Part shown: piece after piece, positions 35,656 through 44,128 of the stretch
Layout: the number at the start of each line of letters is the position of its first letter
How positions within the stretch are numbered: the first letter of the stretch is position 1
Assembly (NCBI GenBank): GCA_036644375.1
Contig: JAVXQD010000003.1
Span: forward strand, 1-64,000
DNA length: 64,000 nucleotides
Direction of reading: 5' to 3'
Source of the DNA: CALWZE01 sp036644375
Lineage (GTDB): Bacteria; Bacillota; Clostridia; Oscillospirales; Ruminococcaceae
Program-made: the position numbers and the translations under genes
The notes under the pieces: generated by a model
Told to the model about the DNA's origin: nothing
Seen by the model: the letters and a program-made list of their open reading frames with translations, nothing else
Database searches by the model: none

Positions 35656-35967
35656 TTATCTGTTTTTGTTCCATGGCCTTGTTCCGTTATAGTATTTAAG
35701 TGCAATGCGCTTTTGAACTTCCTCGTCCAAAGAGCGCAGGCGAATATACGAGGACTCTGTCGTTCCTTTTTTGTGAAAATAATGACATCCGTCTCCGGTG
35801 CAGCCGCTGACATTCAGCCATTTGCACTTTCCGTTTTCGCCGAGTCCGTCACAGTCGGGGAACTCAAGCAATTCTCTATTTGAATACCGGGAGAGCGCAG
35901 CCATACAAAGTCGCCTCATTTCATAGTGTTTTGAGAAATTCTCCCATGTGAAAACGGCAGTCCGCAC
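35656..35967 (-). CDS. Small cysteine-rich protein of unknown function
   Basis: Up to 103 aa. Not recognised. The centre carries four Cys and nearby His residues (DCDGLGENGKCKWL, then SGCTGDGCHYFH), a pattern that could bind zinc or an iron-sulfur cluster. The C-terminal third is basic (EVQKRIALKYYNGTRPWNKNR minus the end). The start is uncertain: GTG 35967 or ATG 35919, and neither has a clear ribosome binding site. It lies just upstream of the CarD-like gene in the same direction. Confidence 0.55.
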   Translation of the reverse strand: MRTAVFTWENFSKHYEMRRLCMAALSRYSNRELLEFPDCDGLGENGKCKWLNVSGCTGDGCHYFHKKGTTESSYIRLRSLDEEVQKRIALKYYNGTRPWNKNR

Positions 35968-36420
35968 ATGCGGGTAACCGCATATTACACTCGAATAATT
36001 AAACGCATAGCCTTGGCAACCGGGTTTGCGCTTGTCAAAACTACACGTCGTATAAATCAGCTAATCATTTTTAAAAAGGCACAGCAGGTTGAAATTTGAT
36101 TTCAAATCAGATAAAAAGCCATTAAAAAATGAATGGAAGCAGGAATAGATTTAAATGATTTAACACCACTAACCTATAATACTGTATTATAGTATACCAC
36201 AAGTTGGGGCGAAGTAGGCACAATTCCCGATTATTTTGCGTACAAAAATCCGCAGCGCCGAAAATCGCCATAATTACCGATGAGGTATTTAAATAAAAAC
36301 AGAGAAAAAAATCAATGATTCTCTCTCTGTTTCCGCTTGTATTATAGCACAAAATCGGTGAAAATTAAAGTCTTGTAAATCAATTTGAATGTGGTTATGC
36401 TAATAGATGAGGTGATATAA
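35968..36420. other. Intergenic region with palindrome and hairpin
   Basis: 453 bp with no gene recognised. It holds a perfect palindrome TATAATA-CTG-TATTATA (36175-36191) and a 9-bp hairpin AAACAGAGA/TCTCTGTTT (36298-36332) with T-rich sequence on the reverse strand. It separates divergent genes and should contain promoters for both. Confidence 0.5.
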
Positions 36421-36855
36421 ATGGCGGATATTTTTTCTCTTGAGCCGATAAAGATGCAGACGCTTATATCGGTGCGGGAGCTGCGGGAATGCAGTGACCT
36501 GACTGCCCGATTCGGTCTCTGTCTGAGTGAGGAACAAATTCAAAATGTCGTAGCGCATCGCTTTGAGGCGTTGAAAAATACAGGGAGAATAGAGTTCGGA
36601 GAGGGCATTCTGAAAAAGCTTGTTTATGCTTTTTGTGATTCACCGTATATTACGCAGAAAAACTTTGCGGAAACGTTGATTGATTTGCAGGACGCCTTTT
36701 ACTATTTTAAAAACCAATCAGAAAATTCGATTACCGATGATGAGCTGATTGATTATATGGAGCTGGCATTTAACGAAAACGCGCAGGGCTCAACGGAGTA
36801 TTTGCTGGGCACTTCACTTGAGGATCTGTGCAGAGACACGGATGCAGGGCGTTAA
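36421..36855 (+). CDS. Conserved hypothetical protein, DUF6323-like
   Basis: 144 aa, soluble, mostly helical and acidic. From memory it resembles the short DUF6323 proteins of Clostridia (LEPIKMQTLISVRELRECSDLTARFGL at the start; the run quoted is split as LEPIKMQTLI and SARFGL-like region). GAGGTGATATAA precedes the ATG. The next gene, 38 bp downstream, looks like DUF6179, and these two families tend to be adjacent. No function is known. Confidence 0.6.
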   Translation: MADIFSLEPIKMQTLISVRELRECSDLTARFGLCLSEEQIQNVVAHRFEALKNTGRIEFGEGILKKLVYAFCDSPYITQKNFAETLIDLQDAFYYFKNQSENSITDDELIDYMELAFNENAQGSTEYLLGTSLEDLCRDTDAGR

Positions 36856-36893
36856 AACGGTGTGCTCTGTGAAATTCGGTTGTGGGAGGGCTT

Positions 36894-37802
36894 ATGGATG
36901 ATTTCGGCTTAATTCCTTTTTCGGAATCCGAGCTTATGAATGAAAATATCAGCGAGGATGAGCTGTCCCGCTTACAGCTTAAAATATGGAGGCTTCTGGC
37001 GCGAAGGACAGGTCTGTACACAATGGGGGACAGCAGCTCGGTTCAGGTAGAAACAGCGCAGGAGCTGTTGGCCTCCATATGCTTTTTACTTCGGCTTTTT
37101 ATAAGGGAGAGCAAGAGCTCTCTCAGAGCTCTTGCGGATGACGATGCAGAGAGTGTATTCTCTCGGGCAATAGAGATGGCAGAGAAAAAAATCGAGCATG
37201 GCAAGCAGCTTTACATGGAGGCGAGCTCAGGGGTTCCCGAACTCAAAAGCCTCTCGCTTTCCGATACGCTGCAAAGCATAGGTAATTTTTTCAACAAATA
37301 TGATTACAGGTATTTTGCGCATTTGATACCGTGTGATATCGACTATCAGCTCTGTCATGCCGTGCCGGAAACCCTGCAGGGAATTGAATATGTCAATGAG
37401 TACCTGTGCCGCCTTATCATTGAGAATGACATAATTCGTCATTTTAAAAAGGATACCGTCGTTGCGCTGCTTAAAGCATATTGTGAGGATTATAACGGTC
37501 TGCTGATTAATCTGTGTGAGCCTGTATTGACAAATGCAATCGGCTTGGCGATGATTCATGAGGATGTTTTTTGTCTCAATATAAAAAAAGACGAACAGGC
37601 AAGACTGTGCGATTTACTTCAGACGATGTCGGGCGAGCAGCTGTCGGCTCGGCTTGAAAATGCCTCCGAAAGGCTTGCGGACAGGCTTGAGGCAGATGAC
37701 GCCGCCTCCGAGTATATAAAGCAGGCAGTGACGGCGCTGTATCCGCGCATAGAGGCAGCGGTGACGTCGGGAGGTCTGAACGGAATTTTCCTGTCTTGGT
37801 AA
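36894..37802 (+). CDS. Conserved hypothetical protein, DUF6179-like
   Basis: 302 aa, soluble, predicted all-helical. YTMGDSSSVQVETAQELL near residue 45 followed by a hydrophobic helix recalls DUF6179; this is a recollection, not a search result. It is shorter than most members I recall (about 450 aa), so it may be a reduced form. ATG at 36894 follows GGAGGG; an upstream GTG at 36882 overlaps that site. It is co-directional with the 144-aa gene and probably in the same operon. The role is unknown; a link to sporulation or phage defence is not supported by the sequence itself. Confidence 0.6.
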   Translation: MDDFGLIPFSESELMNENISEDELSRLQLKIWRLLARRTGLYTMGDSSSVQVETAQELLASICFLLRLFIRESKSSLRALADDDAESVFSRAIEMAEKKIEHGKQLYMEASSGVPELKSLSLSDTLQSIGNFFNKYDYRYFAHLIPCDIDYQLCHAVPETLQGIEYVNEYLCRLIIENDIIRHFKKDTVVALLKAYCEDYNGLLINLCEPVLTNAIGLAMIHEDVFCLNIKKDEQARLCDLLQTMSGEQLSARLENASERLADRLEADDAASEYIKQAVTALYPRIEAAVTSGGLNGIFLSW

Positions 37803-37919
37803 TGTCGTAAAGGGCAGCCGAGACAAAGAAGCTGAGCATTTTGCGCGGCTCGGATTTAGCTCGGATTTATTCGAAATTGGAATTTATCTTGAAGCAATCA
37901 GCTCTCCGTCCTAATTTTG

Positions 37920-37948
37920 TTGATTTTACACTGAAATTGAAATATAAT
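37920..37948 (+). promoter_or_regulatory. Sigma-A promoter of the AspRS gene
   Basis: TTGATT (37920-37925) and TATAAT (37943-37948) with a 17-bp spacer, 29 bp before the ATG. Confidence 0.8.
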
Positions 37949-37977
37949 AAAATGTATATACCAATCAGGAGGAAAAG

Positions 37978-39267
37978 ATGAAACATACGAGCATTGCAGA
38001 GGTAACCAGCAACGAGCGAAATAAGATACAGGGCTTTGTTGAGAATATTCGCAATAAGCGCAGCATGGCGTTCATTGTTGTGAGAGATACAACCGGAAGA
38101 CTTCAGCTAACGATTGAAAAGGAAACACACCCCGACCTTGTACCTGTTATTGACGCGTTGACACTTGAATCGGTCATTACGGCTGAGGGTGTTGTGAACG
38201 ATTCGGAATATGTAAAGCTCAACGGCAAGGAAATGCTTCCGGATACTATAGTTGTGGAATCGGCGGCCGAGCCGCTTCCGCTCCAAAAGGACGCGCACAT
38301 CGACACGCGCATGGACTACAGGTGGATTGATTTGCGCACCGACCGCAACCAATTGATGTTTAAGGTTCAGACCTATATGGTCAAGTGCTTCCGAGACTTT
38401 TTAATAGACAGGGAATTTGTCGAAATCCATTCGCCCAAGCTTATCGCAGCCGCAAGCGAGAGCGGCTCGGACGTGTTTGAGGTCAAGTATTTTGACCGAA
38501 ATGCATATCTTTGCCAAAGCCCGCAGTTCTATAAACAGATGGCAATGGCGAGCGGGCTTGAGCGCATATTTGAGTGCGGTCCGGTTTTCCGTGCGGAAAA
38601 ATCCTTCACCAACAAGCACACCACCGAATTTACGGGTTTTGACCTCGAATTCAGCGGAGTCGAGACCTTTCGGGATGTCATGGATATGGAGGAGCGGATG
38701 CTCACCGATATGCTTGTGAAAATGAAAGAGAAATACGGCGATGCCATCAAAGAGAATTTCGGCATAGATGTGGTTGTGCCGTCAAATCCGTTCCCGATTA
38801 TCAAGCTTGCCGATTTGTACGGGGAGCTCAAGGAAAGATACGGCTATGAAGCGCCTGAATCCGAAAAGGGAGATCTGACAACAGATGCCGAGAGACTCTG
38901 CGAAAAGCTCTCGATGGATATGTTCGGGCATGAATTCCTCTTTGTGACCGACTATGGCGCGGAAAAGCGCGCATTCTACCATATGCGTGATGAGAATGGC
39001 ATTCCGATGGGCTACGACCTCATATGGCGCGGCGTCGAAATCACAACGGGTGCGAAGCGCGAGCATCGCTATGAGGTGCTGAAAAAGCAGGCAGAGGAAA
39101 AAGGACTTGCCGACGATGTTAAGTTTTATCTCGATTTTTTCCGCTATGGCTGCCCGCCTCACGGCGGATTCGGTCTCGGTGTTGACCGCATGACAATGCT
39201 CATGCTCGGTCTTGTTATAAAGGAGTCGATGTTCCTGTTCCGCGGTCCGAACAGACTGACTCCCTGA
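37978..39267 (+). CDS. aspS: Aspartyl-tRNA synthetase, archaeal/eukaryal type
   Basis: 429 aa, far shorter than the usual bacterial AspRS (about 590 aa) because the bacterial GAD insertion domain is absent. It has an N-terminal OB-fold anticodon domain (about 1-105) and then a class II core: motif 2 FRAEKSFTNKHTTEF, and motif 3 near the end as GFGLGVDRMTMLMLG. The archaeal signatures HSPKLIAAASESGSDVF and SPQFYKQM are clear. It charges tRNA-Asp, and in organisms that make Asn-tRNA by transamidation often also tRNA-Asn. AGGAGG is ideally placed. It may be the only AspRS or a second copy; this cannot be told from the window. Confidence 0.9.
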   Translation: MKHTSIAEVTSNERNKIQGFVENIRNKRSMAFIVVRDTTGRLQLTIEKETHPDLVPVIDALTLESVITAEGVVNDSEYVKLNGKEMLPDTIVVESAAEPLPLQKDAHIDTRMDYRWIDLRTDRNQLMFKVQTYMVKCFRDFLIDREFVEIHSPKLIAAASESGSDVFEVKYFDRNAYLCQSPQFYKQMAMASGLERIFECGPVFRAEKSFTNKHTTEFTGFDLEFSGVETFRDVMDMEERMLTDMLVKMKEKYGDAIKENFGIDVVVPSNPFPIIKLADLYGELKERYGYEAPESEKGDLTTDAERLCEKLSMDMFGHEFLFVTDYGAEKRAFYHMRDENGIPMGYDLIWRGVEITTGAKREHRYEVLKKQAEEKGLADDVKFYLDFFRYGCPPHGGFGLGVDRMTMLMLGLVIKESMFLFRGPNRLTP

Positions 39268-39392
39268 TTGCCGAAATTGCCTTTGCAGGGTGAGGCATTG
39301 AGTGGCGGGGCGACCATATTAAATCCGTTAAAACGAGGTGTGCGGCTACTCCATTTATTAGCCGTACTCACGTTAAAAAATGAGGATATATC

Positions 39393-39518
39393 TTTCCGCA
39401 CTATCCGCATATGACCGTGTATGAAAACATGGCGTTTGCACTGAAGCTGCGCAAGGAAAAAAAGGACGTAATTGACCGCAAGGTTCGCGAGGCGGCGGAG
39501 ATACTCGAAATCACCTAA
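39393..39518 (+). pseudogene. Internal remnant of a sugar ABC transporter ATPase (UgpC/MsmX type)
   Basis: Forty-odd codons read HYPHMTVYENMAFALK, then LRKEKKDVIDRKVREAAEILEI, ending in two stop codons (39516-39521). This matches the stretch between the Q-loop and the signature of MsmX/UgpC/MalK ATPases (ALYPHMTVYENMAFGLKLRK). Walker A, Walker B and the C-terminal regulatory domain are missing. Beyond the stops NR-ET-LPSGG is still faintly like the LSGG signature. No start codon or ribosome binding site is evident. The flanking 39268-39392 shows no clear homology. Confidence 0.72.
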
Positions 39519-39529
39519 TAAAACCGTAT

Positions 39530-39557
39530 AGAAACCCTGCCCTCGGGCGGGGTTTCT
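39530..39557 (+). terminator. Hairpin before deoC
   Basis: AGAAACCCTGCCC-TCG-GGGCGGGGTTTCT with a T-rich tail. It works as a plausible terminator for upstream transcription, although the sequence may have arisen from the decayed ABC signature region. Confidence 0.55.
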
Positions 39558-39636
39558 GCTTTAAAATGATAAAAAGGAAATAGGGTTAAAACGCCCGGTA
39601 ACGGCGAATTTACATAAAATAAAGGAGTTTTAAAAA

Positions 39637-40293
39637 ATGACCGACAGTGAGCTTTTAAAAAAAGTTGACCACACTATGCTCAAGCCGACAGCAACCTGGG
39701 AGCAGATTAAAAAAATATGCGATGAATCCATCGAATATGAAACTGCGAGTGTGTGCATTCCGCCGACATATATAGAAAGAGTAAAGCGCGAATACGCCGA
39801 CAGAGTCAGAATCTGTACCGTAATCGGCTTTCCGCTCGGATATAGCACGACGGAATGCAAGGTGTACGAGGCGCGCGATGCGATAAAAAAAGGCGCGTCG
39901 GAGGTGGACATGGTAATCAATCAGGGCTGGGTGAAGGACGGCATGTTTGACGAAGTCACGAAGGAGATAGCAGCGGTAAAAAAAGCGGCTGGACAAAATA
40001 TATTAAAAGTCATAATTGAAATCTGCAACCTGTCCGAGAGTGAAATTGCAAAAGTTGCCGATTGCGTGACGGAGGCAGAAGCCGAATATATCAAAACCTC
40101 CACAGGCTTCGGCTCAGGCGGCGCGACCTTTGAGGGAGTGAAGCTTATGTCCGACAGTATCGGTCCTCGTGTTAAGATTAAAGCGGCGGGGGGAATACGC
40201 ACTCGCGATGACATGGAAAAATTTGTCGAGCTCGGCTGTGAGCGTCTCGGAACAAGCTCTGCAATAGCCATTTTATATCCTGAAAAGCAGTGA
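39637..40293 (+). CDS. deoC: Deoxyribose-phosphate aldolase
   Basis: 218 aa, full length. The start VDHTMLKPTATWEQI is the DeoC signature. The Schiff-base lysine is Lys153 in YIKTSTGFG, and the second conserved lysine is in VKIKAAGGIRT. It cleaves 2-deoxyribose 5-phosphate into glyceraldehyde 3-phosphate and acetaldehyde in nucleoside salvage. AAAGGAG precedes the ATG. The gene stands alone between a remnant and a long AT-rich gap, and other deo genes are absent from the window. Acetaldehyde could be a substrate for the AOR at 49474, although that is speculative. Confidence 0.95.
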   Translation: MTDSELLKKVDHTMLKPTATWEQIKKICDESIEYETASVCIPPTYIERVKREYADRVRICTVIGFPLGYSTTECKVYEARDAIKKGASEVDMVINQGWVKDGMFDEVTKEIAAVKKAAGQNILKVIIEICNLSESEIAKVADCVTEAEAEYIKTSTGFGSGGATFEGVKLMSDSIGPRVKIKAAGGIRTRDDMEKFVELGCERLGTSSAIAILYPEKQ

Positions 40294-40789
40294 GTGCAAA
40301 GTTGAGCGGCGGCGGATGCCGCCGCTCGTATATTGCATTTCCGAGCACCGGAGTGGCAAAAATAAATACACCCCAAAAGGATGAGATTTAAGTAATATTT
40401 ACTGTCTTTATGTAATTATTAACAAATTATTCTTAAATAATGTAATTGAGCAATAAAAAGTAACATATTAATTGTGAAGTATATCAATTGATTAGAATGT
40501 TAAAAGCGCTTATGATATAAATATACGGATATTGAATAGTCTCGCTGTCACGGCGTCTCGGTTTTATGCAGCAGCGTCCTGCTCTACGGATTTTCACAGC
40601 GCTTTGCAATAAAAACATCAAATAAAAAACAACAAAACATACCGAATTTGATTCTGCTTTGCAAGAAAAACGCAAAGCACTATAATTTTTCGCCGGTTTT
40701 GCATAATCACCATAAAATCTATTGAAAGTGAAAAAATACTATTTACTTTTTACTGATATTCTCATATATTCAAATCAAGGAGGTCGCAT
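40294..40789. other. AT-rich intergenic region with deoC terminator
   Basis: A GC-rich hairpin GAGCGGCGGC/GCCGCCGCTC (40304-40327) lies 11 bp after deoC. The rest (about 460 bp) is AT-rich with many ATTAT/AATAAT runs, an environment often bound by Lrp-type proteins; the following gene encodes one. No coding sequence was recognised. Confidence 0.55.
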
Positions 40790-41233
40790 ATGGATAGTAC
40801 TGACAAAAAGATTCTGAACAGGCTGCGCATCAACGCCCGCGAGAGTGCCAGCGGTCTTGCACAAAAGGTGAATTTGTCTGTGTCTGCTGTTATTGAGCGG
40901 ATTAAAAAGCTCGAAAACTCGGGAATTATCAAGCAATATACGACCGTACTTGACAATAAGCTTATCGGAAAGGACGTAACGGCGTTTATCAATGTTACGA
41001 TTGAACACCCGAAATACAACGACGGCTTCACAAAAGCGGTGACATCAAACGGTGCCGTTGTCGAATGCAACTATATTGCAGGTGATTTTGACTTTTTGTT
41101 AAAGGTGGAAACGGACAACACAAAATCGCTTGAGCTTATGATAAACGATATTAAGTGCATTCCCGGAGTGGAGAAAACCAAATCGATAATTGTATTGTCC
41201 ATGCTCAAAAACGTACATTCGGCAGAGGTGTAA
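40790..41233 (+). CDS. Lrp/AsnC-family transcriptional regulator
   Basis: 147 aa. It has an N-terminal winged helix-turn-helix (DKKILNRLRINARESASGLA, then VNLSVSAVIERIKKLENSGII) and a C-terminal RAM/ACT-like ligand domain (about 65-145; AGDFDFLLKVETDN). Such proteins respond to amino acids and usually control nearby amino-acid or nitrogen genes and their own transcription. AAGGAGG precedes the ATG. It is the first of nine closely spaced co-directional genes ending at 48958, so it likely regulates the whole operon, binding in the AT-rich upstream gap. Confidence 0.92.
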   Translation: MDSTDKKILNRLRINARESASGLAQKVNLSVSAVIERIKKLENSGIIKQYTTVLDNKLIGKDVTAFINVTIEHPKYNDGFTKAVTSNGAVVECNYIAGDFDFLLKVETDNTKSLELMINDIKCIPGVEKTKSIIVLSMLKNVHSAEV

Positions 41234-41259
41234 AAATTTTTGAAATGTGAGGTAATATC

Positions 41260-42426
41260 ATGATTATCGGAATACCGAAAGAGATTATGCACGATGAGAG
41301 GCGCGTGGCGGCAATTCCCGAAACAGTTGCAAAATTTGTGGCGGACGGTCACACGGTAATGGTTGAAAACTCGGCGGGAGAGGGAGCTTTCTTTGAGGAT
41401 GAGGAATACGCAAAGGCGGGGGCGCAGCTTGTTTCGGATGTGTCCCGAATTTACGAAAAAGCCGACGTTATTTTAAAGGTGAAAGAGCCGCTGTACAACG
41501 AGATCAAGAAAAAAGACGAGATTGATATGATGAGGCGCGGACAGTATCTGATAACATTTATACATCCCGCGTCACCCGTGAACCATAAAATGGTCAGAAA
41601 AATGGCCGAAAACGGAATAATCGGCTTGACGCTCGACGGTGTGCCCAGAATTTCACGTGCGCAGAATATGGACGCTCTGACCTCCATGAGCACCTGTGCG
41701 GGCTATCGCGGAATCATTATGGCAGCGGAGCAGCTTGCGAAATTCATACCGAACATATTTTGTGCTGTCGGAGTAATCAAGCCGGCGAATGTGCTTGTTA
41801 TAGGCACCGGCGTAGCAGGCTTGCAGGCGGTAGCTACAGCGAAGAGACTCGGAGCCGTGGTATATGCGGCCGACATACGCCCGGCGGCTCGGGAACAGGC
41901 ACAGAGCCTCGGCGCCAAGATAATTGAGCTTCCGGTGCCGGAGGAGATAGCGGTTGCTCAGGGCGGATATGCAAATGCCCTCACAGACGACTGGATTCAA
42001 AAAGAGCGCGAGGCTCTTCGAGAGACAGTGAAAAGCATGGACATAATATTTTTAAGCGCACTGGTGCCGGGAAAGCTCGCGCCTGTTCTAATCACCGACG
42101 AGATGGTTGAGTCGATGCCGAACGGCTCGGTAATTGTCGATATCTCAATTGATCAGGGCGGAAACTGTGAAATCACACCTCCGGGCGAGATCGAGATAAA
42201 GCACAGGGTCACGCTGATGGGAATAAAGAATATACCGGGTCATCTGCCCACAAGCTCGACCTGGATGTTCGCGAACAACATCTATAATCTCACCAAATTT
42301 CTGACGCATGACGGAAGTATAAGGCTTGACATGGACGATGAAATCGTGACCTCTATTCTCGTGACCGACGGTGAGCGCATTGTTCATAAGGGCGCGCTTG
42401 AAGCAATGGCAAAGCAGGGGAGCTGA
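41260..42426 (+). CDS. pntAA: NAD(P) transhydrogenase, alpha subunit domain I
   Basis: 388 aa. It belongs to the alanine-dehydrogenase/PntA family; PRISRAQNMDALTSMST and AGYRGIIMAAEQL mark it as transhydrogenase rather than alanine dehydrogenase. The NAD-binding site is GTGVAGLQAVATAKRLG, near residue 178. It binds NADH on the cytoplasmic side of the complex. It lies 26 bp after the Lrp gene and two bases before the membrane subunit. Separate alpha-1 and alpha-2 genes are typical of many bacteria, whereas E. coli has them fused. Confidence 0.93.
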   Translation: MIIGIPKEIMHDERRVAAIPETVAKFVADGHTVMVENSAGEGAFFEDEEYAKAGAQLVSDVSRIYEKADVILKVKEPLYNEIKKKDEIDMMRRGQYLITFIHPASPVNHKMVRKMAENGIIGLTLDGVPRISRAQNMDALTSMSTCAGYRGIIMAAEQLAKFIPNIFCAVGVIKPANVLVIGTGVAGLQAVATAKRLGAVVYAADIRPAAREQAQSLGAKIIELPVPEEIAVAQGGYANALTDDWIQKEREALRETVKSMDIIFLSALVPGKLAPVLITDEMVESMPNGSVIVDISIDQGGNCEITPPGEIEIKHRVTLMGIKNIPGHLPTSSTWMFANNIYNLTKFLTHDGSIRLDMDDEIVTSILVTDGERIVHKGALEAMAKQGS

Positions 42427-42428
42427 TT

Positions 42429-42716
42429 ATGGAGCTGATAATGATCGGAGTTTTCATAGCTTCGTCTCTGCTGGGATATATAGTTATAAAAAAGGTGCCC
42501 AGCTTGCTGCACACCCCGCTTATGTCGGGCATGAATGCGCTCTCGGGTATAACGGTTATCGGCGCGCTGACGGCAACGGCGGTTACAAAAAGCCCCATTG
42601 CGGCGTCTGCCGCGGGTTTGGCAGTCATACTGGCGATAATCAATGTTGCGGGCGGATTTTCGGTGACTCATCGAATGCTCAGAATGTTCAGTAAAAAGGA
42701 GAGCAGGGATGAGTAA
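42429..42716 (+). CDS. pntAB: NAD(P) transhydrogenase, alpha subunit membrane part
   Basis: 95 aa with three membrane helices, the PNTB_4TM-type segment. TPLMSGMNALSGITVIGAL is the conserved core of this domain. It contributes to the proton channel that couples hydride transfer from NADH to NADP+ with proton flow. It overlaps the following beta-subunit gene by eight bases. Confidence 0.92.
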   Translation: MELIMIGVFIASSLLGYIVIKKVPSLLHTPLMSGMNALSGITVIGALTATAVTKSPIAASAAGLAVILAIINVAGGFSVTHRMLRMFSKKESRDE

Positions 42717-44106
42717 CACGGTTTACTACATAATATGCTCTGTCCTCGCTCTTGCGGTGCTCGGCGGCATTGCAATGCTGAGCAAGGTAAAAACGGCAGT
42801 TGCGGGAAACGCTGTCTGTATGGCGGCGATGCTGTGTGCGGTAGTCGTCACCCTTTATTTCGACGGCGCAATTGCAATGTGGCAGCTGTATCTGCTGCTT
42901 GCGGTGGGACTCCTCTTCGGGCTTATCTGGGCGAGCAAGGTGAAAATGATCGAGATGCCCCAGGTGGTCGCATTGCTCAATGGAATCGGCGGGCTTGCGA
43001 GCGCGATAGTCGGCGCAGTTGAGCTTGTGAATGAGGACAGCACTGTTTTCGGCAATACTACTGCGGCGATTGCGCTGAGTATCGGTGCAATTACATTTTT
43101 CGGAAGTCTCATTGCGGCGGCAAAGCTTGCAAAGGTGATTGACGGAAAGCCCAAGACCCTTAAAAGACACAGGCTTTTGATGAATCTGATGCTGTTTACA
43201 TCAATTCTGGCTGTTGTCGGAACCGCAATCGGAATTAATAAGGCTGCTGCTCTGGCAGCGATAGCGCTCAGCTCGTCACTGTTCGGAATACTTTTTGCAA
43301 TGCGTGTCGGTGGAGCGGATATGCCGATCACGATATCGCTTTTGAATTCGCTGAGCGGGGTTGCGGGAGCAATTGCGGGCATGGCGATATACAATATTCT
43401 GCTTGTCTCAATCGGGGGAATTGTCGGTGCAAGCGGTCTGCTTCTGACTCAGATTATGTGCAGGGCGATGAATCGCAGCCTGTCCGACATACTGCTCGGC
43501 AAAACGAGCGTGCGGGTTAGTGCTTCAGATGCGGGCGTGGCAGTCAGGGAACTCGACAGTCAAGCGCAGCAGTCGGTTGAAGCGCAAACTCACGCAAACG
43601 CGGAAAAGATGTTTGAGCCGGGCGAGCTCAAGGACGTGATAATCGTGCCGGGATACGGCATGGCGCTTTCGCAGGCGCAGCATCAGGTAAAAGAGCTTAT
43701 GACAAAGCTCGAGGCAAATGGCGCGAAGGTTCGTTTTGCCATTCACCCTGTTGCGGGAAGGATGCCGGGACACATGAATGTGCTGCTGTGCGAGGCGGAT
43801 GTCGATTATGACAGGCTGTATGAGATTGACGTCATTAACGCTGATTTTGAAAATGCCGATTTGGTCGTTGTTGTCGGTGCGAACGATGTGCTCAATCCGG
43901 CGGCGAGACTTGCCGAGGGCACACCGATATACGGAATGCCGATTTTGAATGTGGATAAGGCAAAGCGCATAATTTTCTGCAATTTCGACACAAAGCCCGG
44001 ATATGCGGGCGTGGACAATTCTCTATACTCAAGGGCTCAAGGAGTGACTTTGCTGCTGGGAGACGCAAAGGAGTCAATCCAAAAGATAATCGACAAATTA
44101 AGCTGA
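42709..44106 (+). CDS. pntB: NAD(P) transhydrogenase, beta subunit
   Basis: 465 aa. About nine membrane helices (residues 1-265) precede the NADP-binding domain III (about 290-465), with VIIVPGYGMALSQAQH, IHPVAGRMPGHMNVLL, and VVGANDVLNPAA, all diagnostic for PntB. The full complex uses the proton gradient to make NADPH. In this operon it may supply NADPH for the enzymes encoded downstream; that metabolic link is inferred from the gene order. Confidence 0.94.
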   Translation: MSNTVYYIICSVLALAVLGGIAMLSKVKTAVAGNAVCMAAMLCAVVVTLYFDGAIAMWQLYLLLAVGLLFGLIWASKVKMIEMPQVVALLNGIGGLASAIVGAVELVNEDSTVFGNTTAAIALSIGAITFFGSLIAAAKLAKVIDGKPKTLKRHRLLMNLMLFTSILAVVGTAIGINKAAALAAIALSSSLFGILFAMRVGGADMPITISLLNSLSGVAGAIAGMAIYNILLVSIGGIVGASGLLLTQIMCRAMNRSLSDILLGKTSVRVSASDAGVAVRELDSQAQQSVEAQTHANAEKMFEPGELKDVIIVPGYGMALSQAQHQVKELMTKLEANGAKVRFAIHPVAGRMPGHMNVLLCEADVDYDRLYEIDVINADFENADLVVVVGANDVLNPAARLAEGTPIYGMPILNVDKAKRIIFCNFDTKPGYAGVDNSLYSRAQGVTLLLGDAKESIQKIIDKLS

Positions 44107-44128
44107 ATAAATTGAAGGAGGAAAGACA

